In this document: positions 50,796 through 59,590 of the stretch, piece by piece
How positions within the stretch are numbered: the stretch's first letter is position 1
How the letters are laid out: every line of letters starts with the position of its first letter
Origin: Chitinophagaceae bacterium
Lineage (GTDB): Bacteria; Bacteroidota; Bacteroidia; Chitinophagales; Chitinophagaceae
Direction of reading: 5' to 3'
Assembly (NCBI GenBank): GCA_003168265.1
Contig: PMSV01000021.1
Location: 163,060-227,059 of the forward strand
Length of the DNA: 64,000 nt
Translations under genes and position numbers: made by a program
The notes under the pieces: generated by a model
Databases searched by the model: none
The model's input: only the letters and a program-made list of their open reading frames with translations
Told to the model about the DNA's origin: nothing

Positions 50796-53246
50796 ATGCA
50801 AAAGATATTGGAAGACATCCTCCCCATTCTCGGCGTCGAGCATGACCTGATCCTTTCCAAGCAAGGCGATATGACCATGATTTTTGAAGCGGAATTGCCG
50901 GAGATCTTCACCCTAAGCAGGGATGATTACGAGTCCTTTCACCATTCATGGATCAAGGCCCTTCGGGTCCTTCCCATGCATTGCATCTTCCATAAACAGG
51001 ATTGGTTTGTGAAGACAGGATACCAGGCTGATTTTTCGGGAGAGGATATGAGCTTTCTATCCAGGAGCTCGGAGCGGTTCTTTCATGAACGCCCTTTTAT
51101 GGATCAACATGTATATATATGTATAACGAAAAAACCGGCTGGCCGCAAGCTTTCTTCATCCGCCGCTTCCAACCTGCTGAGGTCTTCGATCCTGCCTGAT
51201 GAGATCCAAAGTCCCCAGGCAGTCCAGGAGTTTTTAAATGCTGCCGGGCAGTTCAGGATGATCCTCGAGGAGAGCGGGTTTATAAAGTTGAGGGTTTTGC
51301 CGGAAGAGGAGATTCTAAGCACAAGGTGGAAGGCCGGAATCATCGAACGCTATTGTTTCCTCCTGGAAGGAGAGGAGCTGACGCTTAAGGATATCTGCTT
51401 TGACCACGGAGGCCTACGCATCGGAAATCAATTTGTACAGTTGTTTGCGATTTCAGCGGCTGGGGATTTGCCGGGTTCCTGCGGCCCTGGGATCGAACTT
51501 GAAAAATATTCCAGCGAACGTACAAGGTTTTCTGTTGGATTTGCTTCTGCGCTGGGCGAGCTCCTTCCTTGCAACCATATCTATAACCAGTATATTTTTT
51601 TGGAGGATTCGGCCAAGACCCTGAAGCAATTCGAGGCAAAGCGGCTGAGGCTTCAATCGCTCTCCGCCTATTCAAGGGAAAACACAATCGGACTGAATGC
51701 CGTGAATGATTTTTTGAACGAAGCTGTTTCCAGCCAGCGCCTGCCGGTCAGGGCGCACATGAATTTGATGGCCTGGACGGATGACCAGGAGGGAATGAGA
51801 AAACTGAGAAGCAGGGTCTCTGCGGCTCTTTCCAAAATGGATATCGTCCCGAGGATCGAGACGGATGGCGCTCCCCAAATCTTCTGGGCTGGTATTCCTG
51901 GCAATGAAGCGGATTTCCCAATGAATGAGTGCTTTGATTGTTTTGCCGAAGAGGCCTGCAGTTTTCTGAACCTGGAGACCAGCTACCGGTCCTCCCTGAG
52001 CCCGATGGGGATCAGGCTAGGAGATCGTTTGAGCGGAAAACCGGTGCATGTGGATATTTCGGACGAGCCGATGAAGCGGGGCATAACTACCAACAGGAAT
52101 AAGTTCATCCTCGGCCCTTCCGGCAGTGGCAAGTCTTTTTTCACCAACCATATGGTGCGAAGCTATTTCGAACAGGGTACGCATATTGTCCTGGTGGATG
52201 TGGGTCATTCCTATAAGGGGCTCTGCGATATGGCCGGCGGTTATTATTTCACCTATTCAGAAACCAGTCCGATAAAATTTAACCCATTTTTTATTGAAGG
52301 GGCTCTGGATACTGAAAAAAAAGAAAGCATCAAGACCCTGCTGCTTGCACTTTGGAAAAAGGACAATGAGAGTTTTAATCGCTCAGAATATGTGGCTTTG
52401 TCCAATGCCCTGCAACTCTATTACGAAAGAAATAAGAATTTTCACTGTTTTGACTCCTTTTACGAATTCCTCCGCCGAGACTTTGTAGAAGTACTGGCGG
52501 GCGATCAGGTGAAGGAAAAGGATTTTGACGTTTCGAATTTTCTATATGTTCTGAGGCCCTACTATAAGGGTGGAGAATTCGATTACTTATTGAACGCCAC
52601 CGAGAACCTCGATTTACTGAACCAGCGTTTTATTGTTTTTGAACTGGACAATATTAAGGATCATCCGATCCTCTTTCCGGTCGTAACGCTGATCATCATG
52701 GAGGTCTTTATTTCAAAGATGAGGAAGCTTAAAGGCATTCGTAAGATGATCCTGATCGAAGAGGCCTGGAAGGCCATCGCCAGGGAGGGAATGGCCGAAT
52801 ACATCAAGTACCTGTTCAAGACAGTGAGAAAATTCTTCGGAGAGGCAGTGGTCGTGACCCAGGAAGTGGAGGATATTATTTCGTCTCCGATAGTAAAGCA
52901 GGCGATCATCAATAATTCCGACTGCAAGATCCTGCTGGACCAGGGCAAATACCAAAATAAGTTTGATCAAATCCAGGAATTGCTTGGCCTTACCGAAAAG
53001 GAGAAGGCGCTGGTGCTTTCGATCAATAAGGCAAATGATCCTGAACTCAGGTATAAGGAAGTCTTTATCTCACTCGGCGGACAGCTTTCCAGAGTTTACC
53101 GTGTAGAAGTCTCTCCGGAAGAATACCTGACCTATACGACCGAGGAAAGGGAGAAGATGAAAGTGCAGGAATATGCAGTGCGTTTCGGGGGCGATATCAG
53201 GAGGGGAATTGCTGCATTGCTTAAAGATGAATCTAAAAATGAATGA
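50796..53246 (+). CDS. traG: TraG/VirB4-like conjugation ATPase
   Basis: 816 residues. It energises pilus and channel assembly. An N-terminal half typical of TraG (HDLILSKQGDMTMIFEAELP) is followed by Walker A ILGPSGSGKSFFTN (about 440-452), VLVDVGHSYKGLCD, and Walker B KMILIEEAWKAIA (about 649-661). Conserved EDIISSPIVKQAIINNSDCK and ILLDQ motifs (about 690-710) complete it. It is the most diagnostic gene of the element. It overlaps the next gene by four bases (ATGA). Confidence 0.95.
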   Translation: MQKILEDILPILGVEHDLILSKQGDMTMIFEAELPEIFTLSRDDYESFHHSWIKALRVLPMHCIFHKQDWFVKTGYQADFSGEDMSFLSRSSERFFHERPFMDQHVYICITKKPAGRKLSSSAASNLLRSSILPDEIQSPQAVQEFLNAAGQFRMILEESGFIKLRVLPEEEILSTRWKAGIIERYCFLLEGEELTLKDICFDHGGLRIGNQFVQLFAISAAGDLPGSCGPGIELEKYSSERTRFSVGFASALGELLPCNHIYNQYIFLEDSAKTLKQFEAKRLRLQSLSAYSRENTIGLNAVNDFLNEAVSSQRLPVRAHMNLMAWTDDQEGMRKLRSRVSAALSKMDIVPRIETDGAPQIFWAGIPGNEADFPMNECFDCFAEEACSFLNLETSYRSSLSPMGIRLGDRLSGKPVHVDISDEPMKRGITTNRNKFILGPSGSGKSFFTNHMVRSYFEQGTHIVLVDVGHSYKGLCDMAGGYYFTYSETSPIKFNPFFIEGALDTEKKESIKTLLLALWKKDNESFNRSEYVALSNALQLYYERNKNFHCFDSFYEFLRRDFVEVLAGDQVKEKDFDVSNFLYVLRPYYKGGEFDYLLNATENLDLLNQRFIVFELDNIKDHPILFPVVTLIIMEVFISKMRKLKGIRKMILIEEAWKAIAREGMAEYIKYLFKTVRKFFGEAVVVTQEVEDIISSPIVKQAIINNSDCKILLDQGKYQNKFDQIQELLGLTEKEKALVLSINKANDPELRYKEVFISLGGQLSRVYRVEVSPEEYLTYTTEEREKMKVQEYAVRFGGDIRRGIAALLKDESKNE

Positions 53247-53626
53247 ATATGATGGAGCTTATTATGATTGAAGGGCTGTGGCCAAGGGATTTTTTTGAAA
53301 AGGTATTTTTCGAAGGGACTGATTACCCGGAGCAGATTGCAGGAATCTATGTGAACGAAGGCAGGTTTATCTGCAGTCACCATATCGATGCTTTTGAAAT
53401 TACCCGCATAAAGGATGAAGCGAACCGGTTTTCCGTTGCCAACTTTCACAGTAGTGTTTCGAAATGGGCAAAAAGGAGATTTTACCATTCAGGTTACGAA
53501 CTGGATATGGTTTACGAATTAGAAAAAGGACAGCTTATATCATATCACCCCAGAAGGACATTCAGTTTTTCGCCTTCCGGGACCAGAATGTATGTATGCA
53601 ACAGGACTTATCAAAAAATAAAATAG
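53243..53626 (+). CDS. Hypothetical protein inside the tra operon
   Basis: 127 residues, soluble, with no signal peptide or membrane helix (LWPRDFFEKVFFEGTDYPEQ, GIYVNEGRFICSHHIDAFEI, FSFSPSGTRMYVCNRTYQKI). It overlaps traG by four bases. Not recognised; probably an accessory factor specific to this element type, possibly regulatory. Alternative starts at 53249 and 53252 would shorten it by two or three residues. Confidence 0.65.
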   Translation: MNMMELIMIEGLWPRDFFEKVFFEGTDYPEQIAGIYVNEGRFICSHHIDAFEITRIKDEANRFSVANFHSSVSKWAKRRFYHSGYELDMVYELEKGQLISYHPRRTFSFSPSGTRMYVCNRTYQKIK

Positions 53627-53632
53627 TTTTTT

Positions 53633-54301
53633 ATGAAAATGATCCTTGTTATGGCTTTGATCGTCATCATTCCAGGTTCCAGTTTGCAGGCACAGATCCC
53701 CATCGTGAGCATATTAACTACCCTGACAGATAAACTGATTGAGGCCATGGATATCAAGATCGAGCAGGAGCAAAATCAGGTGATCCAGGAGCAGGAGTCC
53801 CAGCAGGCAATCCAAAATGAACTTTCTCAGGAGCAGTTGGGAGAGATCGGGGACTGGGTTCAGGCCATGGAGCAATTGTATGAGGAGTATTACCAGGAGC
53901 TGGCGAGTGTCAAACAGATCGTCACTGATTATGATGAGGTGGAGCAGGCAATTATGATTCAGGGAAGGATCGTTACAGAATCTCAGCAGGCTTATGGTTT
54001 ATTCCAGGAATCGAATAGCTTTTCCCCAGCGGAGCTGGGCCAAATGAATAAAATCTATACCGGCATATTAGACCAGAGCCTGCAAAACCTTGACCAGCTA
54101 CTCATGGCCGTTACCGCCTTTATAACACAGATGAGCGATGAGGACAGATTGGGATTGATCAACAGCGCCTATTCAGGTATCCTGAAGAATTACAATGACC
54201 TAAAAGAATTTGATCGGCAGAATGTGCAATTGTCTTTGCAGCGGGCTTATGAGAGCGGCGATGCGGGAACCATTCAAAAACTATATGGACTACAACCATG
54301 A
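53633..54301 (+). CDS. Periplasmic TraI-like protein, paralogue 1
   Basis: 222 residues with signal peptide (MKMILVMALIVIIPGSSLQA). A Gln-rich coiled region (KIEQEQNQVIQEQESQQAIQ) is unique to this copy. The rest matches the two following genes: ...ELASVKQIVTDYDEV, then TAFITQMSDEDRLGLINSAY and SLQRAYESGDAGTIQKLYGL. The TraI family of Bacteroidota type IV systems sits at this operon position. It overlaps the next gene (ATGA). Confidence 0.75.
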   Translation: MKMILVMALIVIIPGSSLQAQIPIVSILTTLTDKLIEAMDIKIEQEQNQVIQEQESQQAIQNELSQEQLGEIGDWVQAMEQLYEEYYQELASVKQIVTDYDEVEQAIMIQGRIVTESQQAYGLFQESNSFSPAELGQMNKIYTGILDQSLQNLDQLLMAVTAFITQMSDEDRLGLINSAYSGILKNYNDLKEFDRQNVQLSLQRAYESGDAGTIQKLYGLQP

Positions 54302-54909
54302 GAACCAAATTCATAATTCTACTAGCAGCCTTGACCTATCTGACGATTCCCTGTACCAGCCAGAACCAGGCCGACCTTAAAAACGAATTGACCCAGATCG
54401 CAGAACTGGAACTCTATGATTTGATCTTAAATGAGGGATATAGTATTGAACAGAAAGGGCTGACCGCGATCGGTGCCTATAAGAACCAGGAATATCAGCT
54501 CCATCAGAATTATTTTAATTCTTTGATGCAGGTAAACCCGGTAATTCAGAGCGACAAGCAAATTATCGGGATATTGGATATGGAAGCCTCCATCGTTAAG
54601 AATTTCGGTCAGGTTATTTCCCTGACAAATTTCACAAGCCCAGAGTTGAACTATTTGCAACAGGTAATAAATCATTTCAACCAGTCATGCCTGGGTTCCC
54701 TAAATGAATTGGCAACCCTGCTTACAGACGGAATATTTCAAATGAGCGACGAAGAAAGAATTGCTGGGATTAACAGGATCTACAATGATATGATCGAGCG
54801 CGTTGCTTTTACACAATATTTTACCGGCCAGGCCTTGTCTTTGTCCAAGGCGCGGGAAGCCGGAATTGGAGAGGCCGGAACACTGAAACAATACTTTAAT
54901 ATAAACTAA
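54298..54909 (+). CDS. Periplasmic TraI-like protein, paralogue 2
   Basis: 203 residues with signal peptide (ending CTSQ). Shared features: YKNQEYQLHQNYFNSLMQVN, then GIFQMSDEERIAGINRIYND and ALSLSKAREAGIGEAGTLKQ. The block LHQNYFNSLMQVNPVIQS equals LHSNYLNGLLQVNPAVQN in copy 3. A paralogue produced by duplication; the exact role is unknown. Its start overlaps the previous stop. Confidence 0.75.
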   Translation: MRTKFIILLAALTYLTIPCTSQNQADLKNELTQIAELELYDLILNEGYSIEQKGLTAIGAYKNQEYQLHQNYFNSLMQVNPVIQSDKQIIGILDMEASIVKNFGQVISLTNFTSPELNYLQQVINHFNQSCLGSLNELATLLTDGIFQMSDEERIAGINRIYNDMIERVAFTQYFTGQALSLSKAREAGIGEAGTLKQYFNIN

Positions 54910-54913
54910 GATA

Positions 54914-55543
54914 ATGAAGAAGATTTTTCTGGTGTCGATCCTGGTCCTTATCGCTTTTGAACAGAATATGGCCCAGAGCTATTATGTCGAAAGGCTGATC
55001 CTTGATATTGAGAAGCTGGCTCAACTAAAGGGCATTCTTTCGGATATGTACTCGGGCTATGCCACTTTGAGCCAAGGTTATGATGAGGTGCGAAATCTTT
55101 CAGAAGCAAATTTTAACCTGCATAGCAATTATCTGAACGGGCTGCTCCAAGTGAATCCAGCAGTGCAGAACTCTCCGACGGTTAGCGCCATCATTCAAAA
55201 CGAAGGAGAGATGGTTACTGCGTGGCAGTCGGCTTACCAGCGATTTAGCGCCGATCCGCATTTTAGTACTGCCGAGATCAGTTATATAAACACTGTTTAT
55301 GTAAATCTCATGAGCGGCTGCCAGGATAACCTGAATAACCTGACAACAATCCTTACTGCCGGTGACTTGCGAATGAGCGATGCGGAACGCTTAAGGGCAA
55401 TCGGGGAAATCTATTCTGATGCCAGGGAGAAACTTGAGTTCTTAAAAGTATTTAATAGTACAACGACCATATTAGCGGTTCAAAGGGCCAAGGAACTGAA
55501 TGATGTTGGAACGATCCGGAATCTGTATGGAATGAATCCGTAA
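54914..55543 (+). CDS. Periplasmic TraI-like protein, paralogue 3
   Basis: 209 residues with signal peptide (MKKIFLVSILVLIAFEQNMA). It shares LHSNYLNGLLQVNPAVQNSP with copy 2 and LRMSDAERLRAIGEIYSDAR plus a closing VQRAKELNDVGTIRNLYGMN with copies 1 and 2. The ends (TI..LYG...P) are nearly the same as copy 1. Spacing to copy 2 is 4 bases, so the three are one translation unit. Confidence 0.75.
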   Translation: MKKIFLVSILVLIAFEQNMAQSYYVERLILDIEKLAQLKGILSDMYSGYATLSQGYDEVRNLSEANFNLHSNYLNGLLQVNPAVQNSPTVSAIIQNEGEMVTAWQSAYQRFSADPHFSTAEISYINTVYVNLMSGCQDNLNNLTTILTAGDLRMSDAERLRAIGEIYSDAREKLEFLKVFNSTTTILAVQRAKELNDVGTIRNLYGMNP

Positions 55544-55554
55544 ATAATCAAACT

Positions 55555-56610
55555 ATGAAATTTTTTTTCATCATCACGTCCTTTTGTTTTCTTCCGAATC
55601 TGATTTTTGCGCAAACCGGAACGGTATCGAGTACTACTGGCGATATATCCGGTCTTCAGTCGGTGCTGGATACGATCTATGATCAGATGCTTCCGCTTTG
55701 CAGCGAACTGATCGGCGTAGGCCAGGGTCTTGCGGGATTTGCGGCCCTCTGGTTTATCGCCTTTCGCATCTGGGGTCATATCGCCCGGGCCGAGCCGGTT
55801 GATTTTTATCCCCTGCTGAGGCCTTTTGGTATCGGGATTTGCATCCTGCTTTTCCCCATGGTGATCGGGCTCATGAATGGCATCCTTCAGCCAACCGTGA
55901 CAGCAACTGCCGGGATGGTGACAAATTCAAATGCTGCCATTGCGGAACTGCTGGCTCAAAAGCAGCAGGCTGTTGAGAATTCTGCTTTTTATCAGATGTA
56001 TGTTGGCCCTGATGGGAACGGAGACCGGGATAAATGGTACCAGTACACCCATCCTGATGATCCTAATGACAACGATGAGGGAATGATCGAGAGCGTGGGC
56101 AATGATATCCAGTTTGCGATGGCCAAGCTGAGTTATAATTTCCGGAACTCCATCAAGGAGATGCTGAGTACCTTATTTGAACTTCTTTACGAGGCAGCGG
56201 CGCTCTGTATCAATACGATCCGGACTTTTTATCTGATCGTGCTGGCGATACTCGGTCCCCTGGTCTTCGGTCTCTCGGTCTTTGAGGGATTTCAGCACAC
56301 CCTAAGCGGCTGGATAGCGAAATACATCAATATCTTTTTGTGGCTGCCAGTGGCGAATCTCTTCGGGGCTATCATCGGCCAAATCCAGCAACAGATGATC
56401 CAACTCGATATCAATCAGATCCAGGCAGGCGGCGATACCTATTTCAGTTCGATGGATACAGGTTACCTGATTTTCCTGATCATCGGTATAGTAGGCTATT
56501 TCACGATCCCCTCCATTGCCGGTTATATCGTGCAGGCTGGGGGAGGGAATGAGCTTGGAAGGAAGGTGACCAATCTTGCCGGTAAATCCATTTTCGGAAT
56601 TAAGAATTAA
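55555..56610 (+). CDS. traJ: TraJ-like conjugation protein (VirB6-like)
   Basis: 351 residues with signal peptide (ending FAQ) and multiple membrane helices: VGQGLAGFAALWFIAFRIWG, ILLFPMVIGLMNGI, IRTFYLIVLAILGPLVFGLS and a final pair around 310-330. The motif FGLSVFEGFQHTLSGWIAKY (about 240-260) is conserved in this family, as is ARAEPVDFYPLLRPF. It forms the polytopic inner-membrane part of the channel. It lies between the TraI-like trio and traK, as in canonical operons. Confidence 0.9.
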   Translation: MKFFFIITSFCFLPNLIFAQTGTVSSTTGDISGLQSVLDTIYDQMLPLCSELIGVGQGLAGFAALWFIAFRIWGHIARAEPVDFYPLLRPFGIGICILLFPMVIGLMNGILQPTVTATAGMVTNSNAAIAELLAQKQQAVENSAFYQMYVGPDGNGDRDKWYQYTHPDDPNDNDEGMIESVGNDIQFAMAKLSYNFRNSIKEMLSTLFELLYEAAALCINTIRTFYLIVLAILGPLVFGLSVFEGFQHTLSGWIAKYINIFLWLPVANLFGAIIGQIQQQMIQLDINQIQAGGDTYFSSMDTGYLIFLIIGIVGYFTIPSIAGYIVQAGGGNELGRKVTNLAGKSIFGIKN

Positions 56611-56612
56611 AT

Positions 56613-57230
56613 ATGTTCAACCAAACCAAACATATTGACCAGGCTTTCCGACAGGTGAGAAATTTTGCCTTGCTGATCGTGGCGGGAGCATTGATCCTGG
56701 TTGGCCTCGCGCTTTACCAAATGCGGATAGTTTCCCATGATGCGGAGCAAAAAATATTTATCCTTTTAAATGGGAAGGCTCTGGAGGCTTTCGCGGCGGA
56801 CCGAAAGGACAACCTGCCAGTGGAAGCGAGGGACCATATAAGGACCTTTCATGAGCTGTTTTTCAACCTCGACCCGGATGATAAGGTAATCAAGGCAAAT
56901 ATTTCCCGCGCACTCTATCTGGCGGACGGCTCTGCCAAGAAGGAATATGATGATTTAAAAGAAGGCGGCTATTATTCGGGCATGGTTTCGGGAAATATCA
57001 GTCAGCAGATCGGGATCGACAGTATCAGCCTCGACATGAATTCCTATCCCTATTATTTCAAATGTTTGGCAAAAGAGAAGTTGATCCGCACGACTTCAAT
57101 TACGACCAGGAACCTCATTACAGAAGGCTATTTAAGAAATGTCCAACGTTCGGATAACAATCCGCATGGGTTCCTGATCGAGCGCTGGATGATAGTGGAG
57201 AACAGGGATATTAAAACGGAAGGGAGATGA
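56613..57230 (+). CDS. traK: TraK-like conjugation protein (VirB8-like)
   Basis: 205 residues. One N-terminal membrane helix (FALLIVAGALILVGLALYQM, about 18-37) and a periplasmic NTF2-like domain typical of VirB8 proteins. TraK markers are RDHIRTFHELFFNLDPDDKV, KEYDDLKEGGYYSGMVSGNI and GYLRNVQRSDNNPHGFLIER, the last being family-diagnostic. It starts 2 bases after traJ and overlaps the next gene. Confidence 0.93.
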   Translation: MFNQTKHIDQAFRQVRNFALLIVAGALILVGLALYQMRIVSHDAEQKIFILLNGKALEAFAADRKDNLPVEARDHIRTFHELFFNLDPDDKVIKANISRALYLADGSAKKEYDDLKEGGYYSGMVSGNISQQIGIDSISLDMNSYPYYFKCLAKEKLIRTTSITTRNLITEGYLRNVQRSDNNPHGFLIERWMIVENRDIKTEGR

Positions 57231-57562
57231 GGAGAAGGAAATTTTTTCTGATCATTTTTTGCATTTGTGCAGGTATGGGGATTGTCTGGTTCGCGGGCAG
57301 ATGGTTCCATCGGCCGCTGGATATTCAAAGGCCGGTAGCGATCAGACATTTAAAGGAGAGCCGCCCTGAAATAAACCAATATGGAATCTCTCCGACTCTA
57401 TATGAACGTGTTGAGCGGCTGAGGCGTTTTCTGGATAGCCTTCAGCTCAGTGACAGAGTGGCCTATAAAAAAATACTTGCGGTAAGGCCGCATTTGCGCG
57501 ACAGCATTTTACTTTTTGAAAGATCTTATAAAATTAAATCTGACACAATATGGAAAAGATAA
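57227..57562 (+). CDS. Small membrane-anchored protein at the TraL position
   Basis: 111 residues with one N-terminal membrane helix (FFLIIFCICAGMGIVWFAGR) and a basic, helical C-terminus (YERVERLRRFLDSLQLSDRV). It overlaps traK by four bases and traM by 13 bases. Position and size equal TraL in canonical operons, but the sequence is too variable to be sure. Confidence 0.7.
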   Translation: MRRRKFFLIIFCICAGMGIVWFAGRWFHRPLDIQRPVAIRHLKESRPEINQYGISPTLYERVERLRRFLDSLQLSDRVAYKKILAVRPHLRDSILLFERSYKIKSDTIWKR

Positions 57563-58728
57563 AACATGCTCCAAAGTTTTTGCGAAGAAGAAAATTCCTG
57601 ATGGTCTTGCCGCTGATGGTCATTCCATGCCTTTTTGCGGTCTTCGTTTCACTTGGTGGAGGAAAGGTGGAAGCATTGAGTTCGGCCAGGCCCGGCCACA
57701 TAGGGCTGAATTCCGCACTCCCCGATCCAAATTTTCAGAAGAAAAGAGAGGGAGATAAGATGCAGGCCTATGAACAGGCGAAGCGTGATTCTCTGAGAAT
57801 AAACGATGAGAAGAGGCATGATCCATTTTTTAGAAAAGACAGCACATTTGGAAATTCGAAGCTGCAGGATTTTTCTATTAATGGCATAAACTCTAACGAT
57901 CCCCTTGTCACAAGTAGAAAGATTTCAGAGAAGCTTGCGCAACTCAGGGCGATAGTCTCAAATAGGTCACCCCATAACGATAGTCCAATAAATTTAATAA
58001 ATAATGCCGGTTCCGACAGGATCCAGGAACTGATGAGCCGTCTGAAGACGAGTGGAACTAATCGGGATCCGGACCTGGATCATATCGAGACTTTATTGGA
58101 TAAAGTAATACAGGTTCAGCACGGTCCTCATTCAGAAATTTTAAAGGACAGCCTGCCGCATAAGGAAGTTTTTTCAGTTTCCGGAGCTGCTGCAAAGGAG
58201 GCAGAGAAAGGTTTCTTTGGGCCAAGTGAGGACCCAGCCGATAGTCTGCCCGCACAGAACACAATTCAGGCAAATATTGAAGGGACACAGAGCCTGGTTT
58301 CCGGGGCGACGGTAAAGATGAGATTGATGCAGAACCTCTTTGTTCATGGGGTCCTGATTCCTAAGGATGATTTTGTATATGGGAACTGTGCCGTGAGTGG
58401 AGAGCGGCTGAAAATCGCCGTCAACAGCCTGAGATGCGGAGTAAATATCTATCCGGTCTCACTGGAGGTTTTTGATATGGACGGGTTGGCGGGAATCTAT
58501 ATCCCCGGAAGCATTGACCGGGACGTCAGCAAACAATCGGCGGATGCGGGAGTCAGTTCAATGGGAATCACCGACATAGATCCAACGCAAGGCAATTCTT
58601 TTGGTTTTCAGGCTGCCAATGCGGGAATTCAGATGGCAAAGACCCTCACGAGCCGCAAACTGAGACTAGTGAGAGTAAATGTTCCCAGCGGTTACCAGGT
58701 ACTCCTTCGCGATATGAGCAGAAAATAA
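57550..58728 (+). CDS. traM: TraM-like conjugation protein (VirB10-like)
   Basis: 392 residues. A basic N-terminus and one membrane helix (VLPLMVIPCLFAVFVSLGG, about 19-37) precede a long disordered polar region (50-240). The C-terminal VirB10-like domain has SGATVKMRLMQNLFVHGVLI, KDDFVYGNCAVSGERLKIAV and LEVFDMDGLAGIYIPGSIDR, diagnostic of TraM. It spans the periplasm and contacts the outer-membrane ring. It overlaps the previous gene by 13 bases. Confidence 0.93.
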   Translation: MEKIKHAPKFLRRRKFLMVLPLMVIPCLFAVFVSLGGGKVEALSSARPGHIGLNSALPDPNFQKKREGDKMQAYEQAKRDSLRINDEKRHDPFFRKDSTFGNSKLQDFSINGINSNDPLVTSRKISEKLAQLRAIVSNRSPHNDSPINLINNAGSDRIQELMSRLKTSGTNRDPDLDHIETLLDKVIQVQHGPHSEILKDSLPHKEVFSVSGAAAKEAEKGFFGPSEDPADSLPAQNTIQANIEGTQSLVSGATVKMRLMQNLFVHGVLIPKDDFVYGNCAVSGERLKIAVNSLRCGVNIYPVSLEVFDMDGLAGIYIPGSIDRDVSKQSADAGVSSMGITDIDPTQGNSFGFQAANAGIQMAKTLTSRKLRLVRVNVPSGYQVLLRDMSRK

Positions 58729-58752
58729 TTATTCAACTTTAAATATATCAAT

Positions 58753-59550
58753 ATGATCCGTACCCTCTTTTTAGCTATTGTATTTTTGATCTGTTCCGCA
58801 TTAGTCTGCGGGCAGCAATTCATCAAACCCTATCCTTTGAGTCTTACAACAAATCAGACCTCCAATATCATTTTCCCCTATGCCATCAGGAGCATTGACC
58901 GGGGCAGCAAGGAGATCATTGCCCGCAAGGCCGTCGGAGCGGATAATGTTTTGCAGGTGAAGGCGGCGCTCATGGATTTTGCTGCCACCAATTTGTCAGT
59001 GATCACTGCGGATGGCCGACTTTATAGTTTTATTGTGGATTATGCAGTAAGACCCAAGGAACTGAATATTGTTTTCGGAAAGGATGCGGATGTGATTTTT
59101 TCAAACGATTCGGTGAATGAAGCAACGTTGGAAAGAGAGGCTGGGCAGGTTGCATCGGCCGGAAGATTTTTGAAGATGAAAGTTGCTGTTGCCCGAATGG
59201 GTTTGAAGTTAGAAGGGATTTATTCGGGCCATTCTGCAACCTGGTTTTGTTTTGAGATTGATAACCACTCCATGGTAGACTTCCGGATTGAGTCGATAAG
59301 GTTTTTTGTGAAGGACAAGAAGCGGGTCAAAAGATCGGCAGAACAGGATTTGGAGATTTTGCCGGTTTATAAGAGTTTGGAGGTTATAGTCGGTGGCGGC
59401 AAGCACCAGCAAATCCTGATTGGATTGAGGCCATTTACCATTGCGAGGACCAAGGAATTAGTCTGCGTAATCGACGAGCACAATGGAGTGAGGGAATTAG
59501 AGATGAGCATCAATTGTGGAAGCATTTTAAAGGATAGAATGATTAAATGA
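58753..59550 (+). CDS. traN: TraN-like conjugation protein (DUF4138, VirB9-like)
   Basis: 265 residues with a signal peptide (ending VCGQ). TraN markers: LTTNQTSNIIFPYAIRSIDR, LQVKAALMDFAATNLSVITA and RLYSFIVDYAVRPKELNIVF, followed by YSGHSATWFCFEIDNHSMVD and FRIESIRFFVKDKKRVKRSA. It builds the outer-membrane part of the channel. It is the last canonical tra gene visible; traO, traP and traQ do not follow. Confidence 0.92.
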   Translation: MIRTLFLAIVFLICSALVCGQQFIKPYPLSLTTNQTSNIIFPYAIRSIDRGSKEIIARKAVGADNVLQVKAALMDFAATNLSVITADGRLYSFIVDYAVRPKELNIVFGKDADVIFSNDSVNEATLEREAGQVASAGRFLKMKVAVARMGLKLEGIYSGHSATWFCFEIDNHSMVDFRIESIRFFVKDKKRVKRSAEQDLEILPVYKSLEVIVGGGKHQQILIGLRPFTIARTKELVCVIDEHNGVRELEMSINCGSILKDRMIK

Positions 59551-59590
59551 GCAGTGATTTGGTAGAAATTATTTCAGTGTCATTCGGCGA

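Noticed and set aside
53464..53733. Frame bridging the hypothetical tra gene and the first TraI-like gene
   Set aside because: Overlaps two better genes; the signal peptide of the TraI-like protein supports the other frame.
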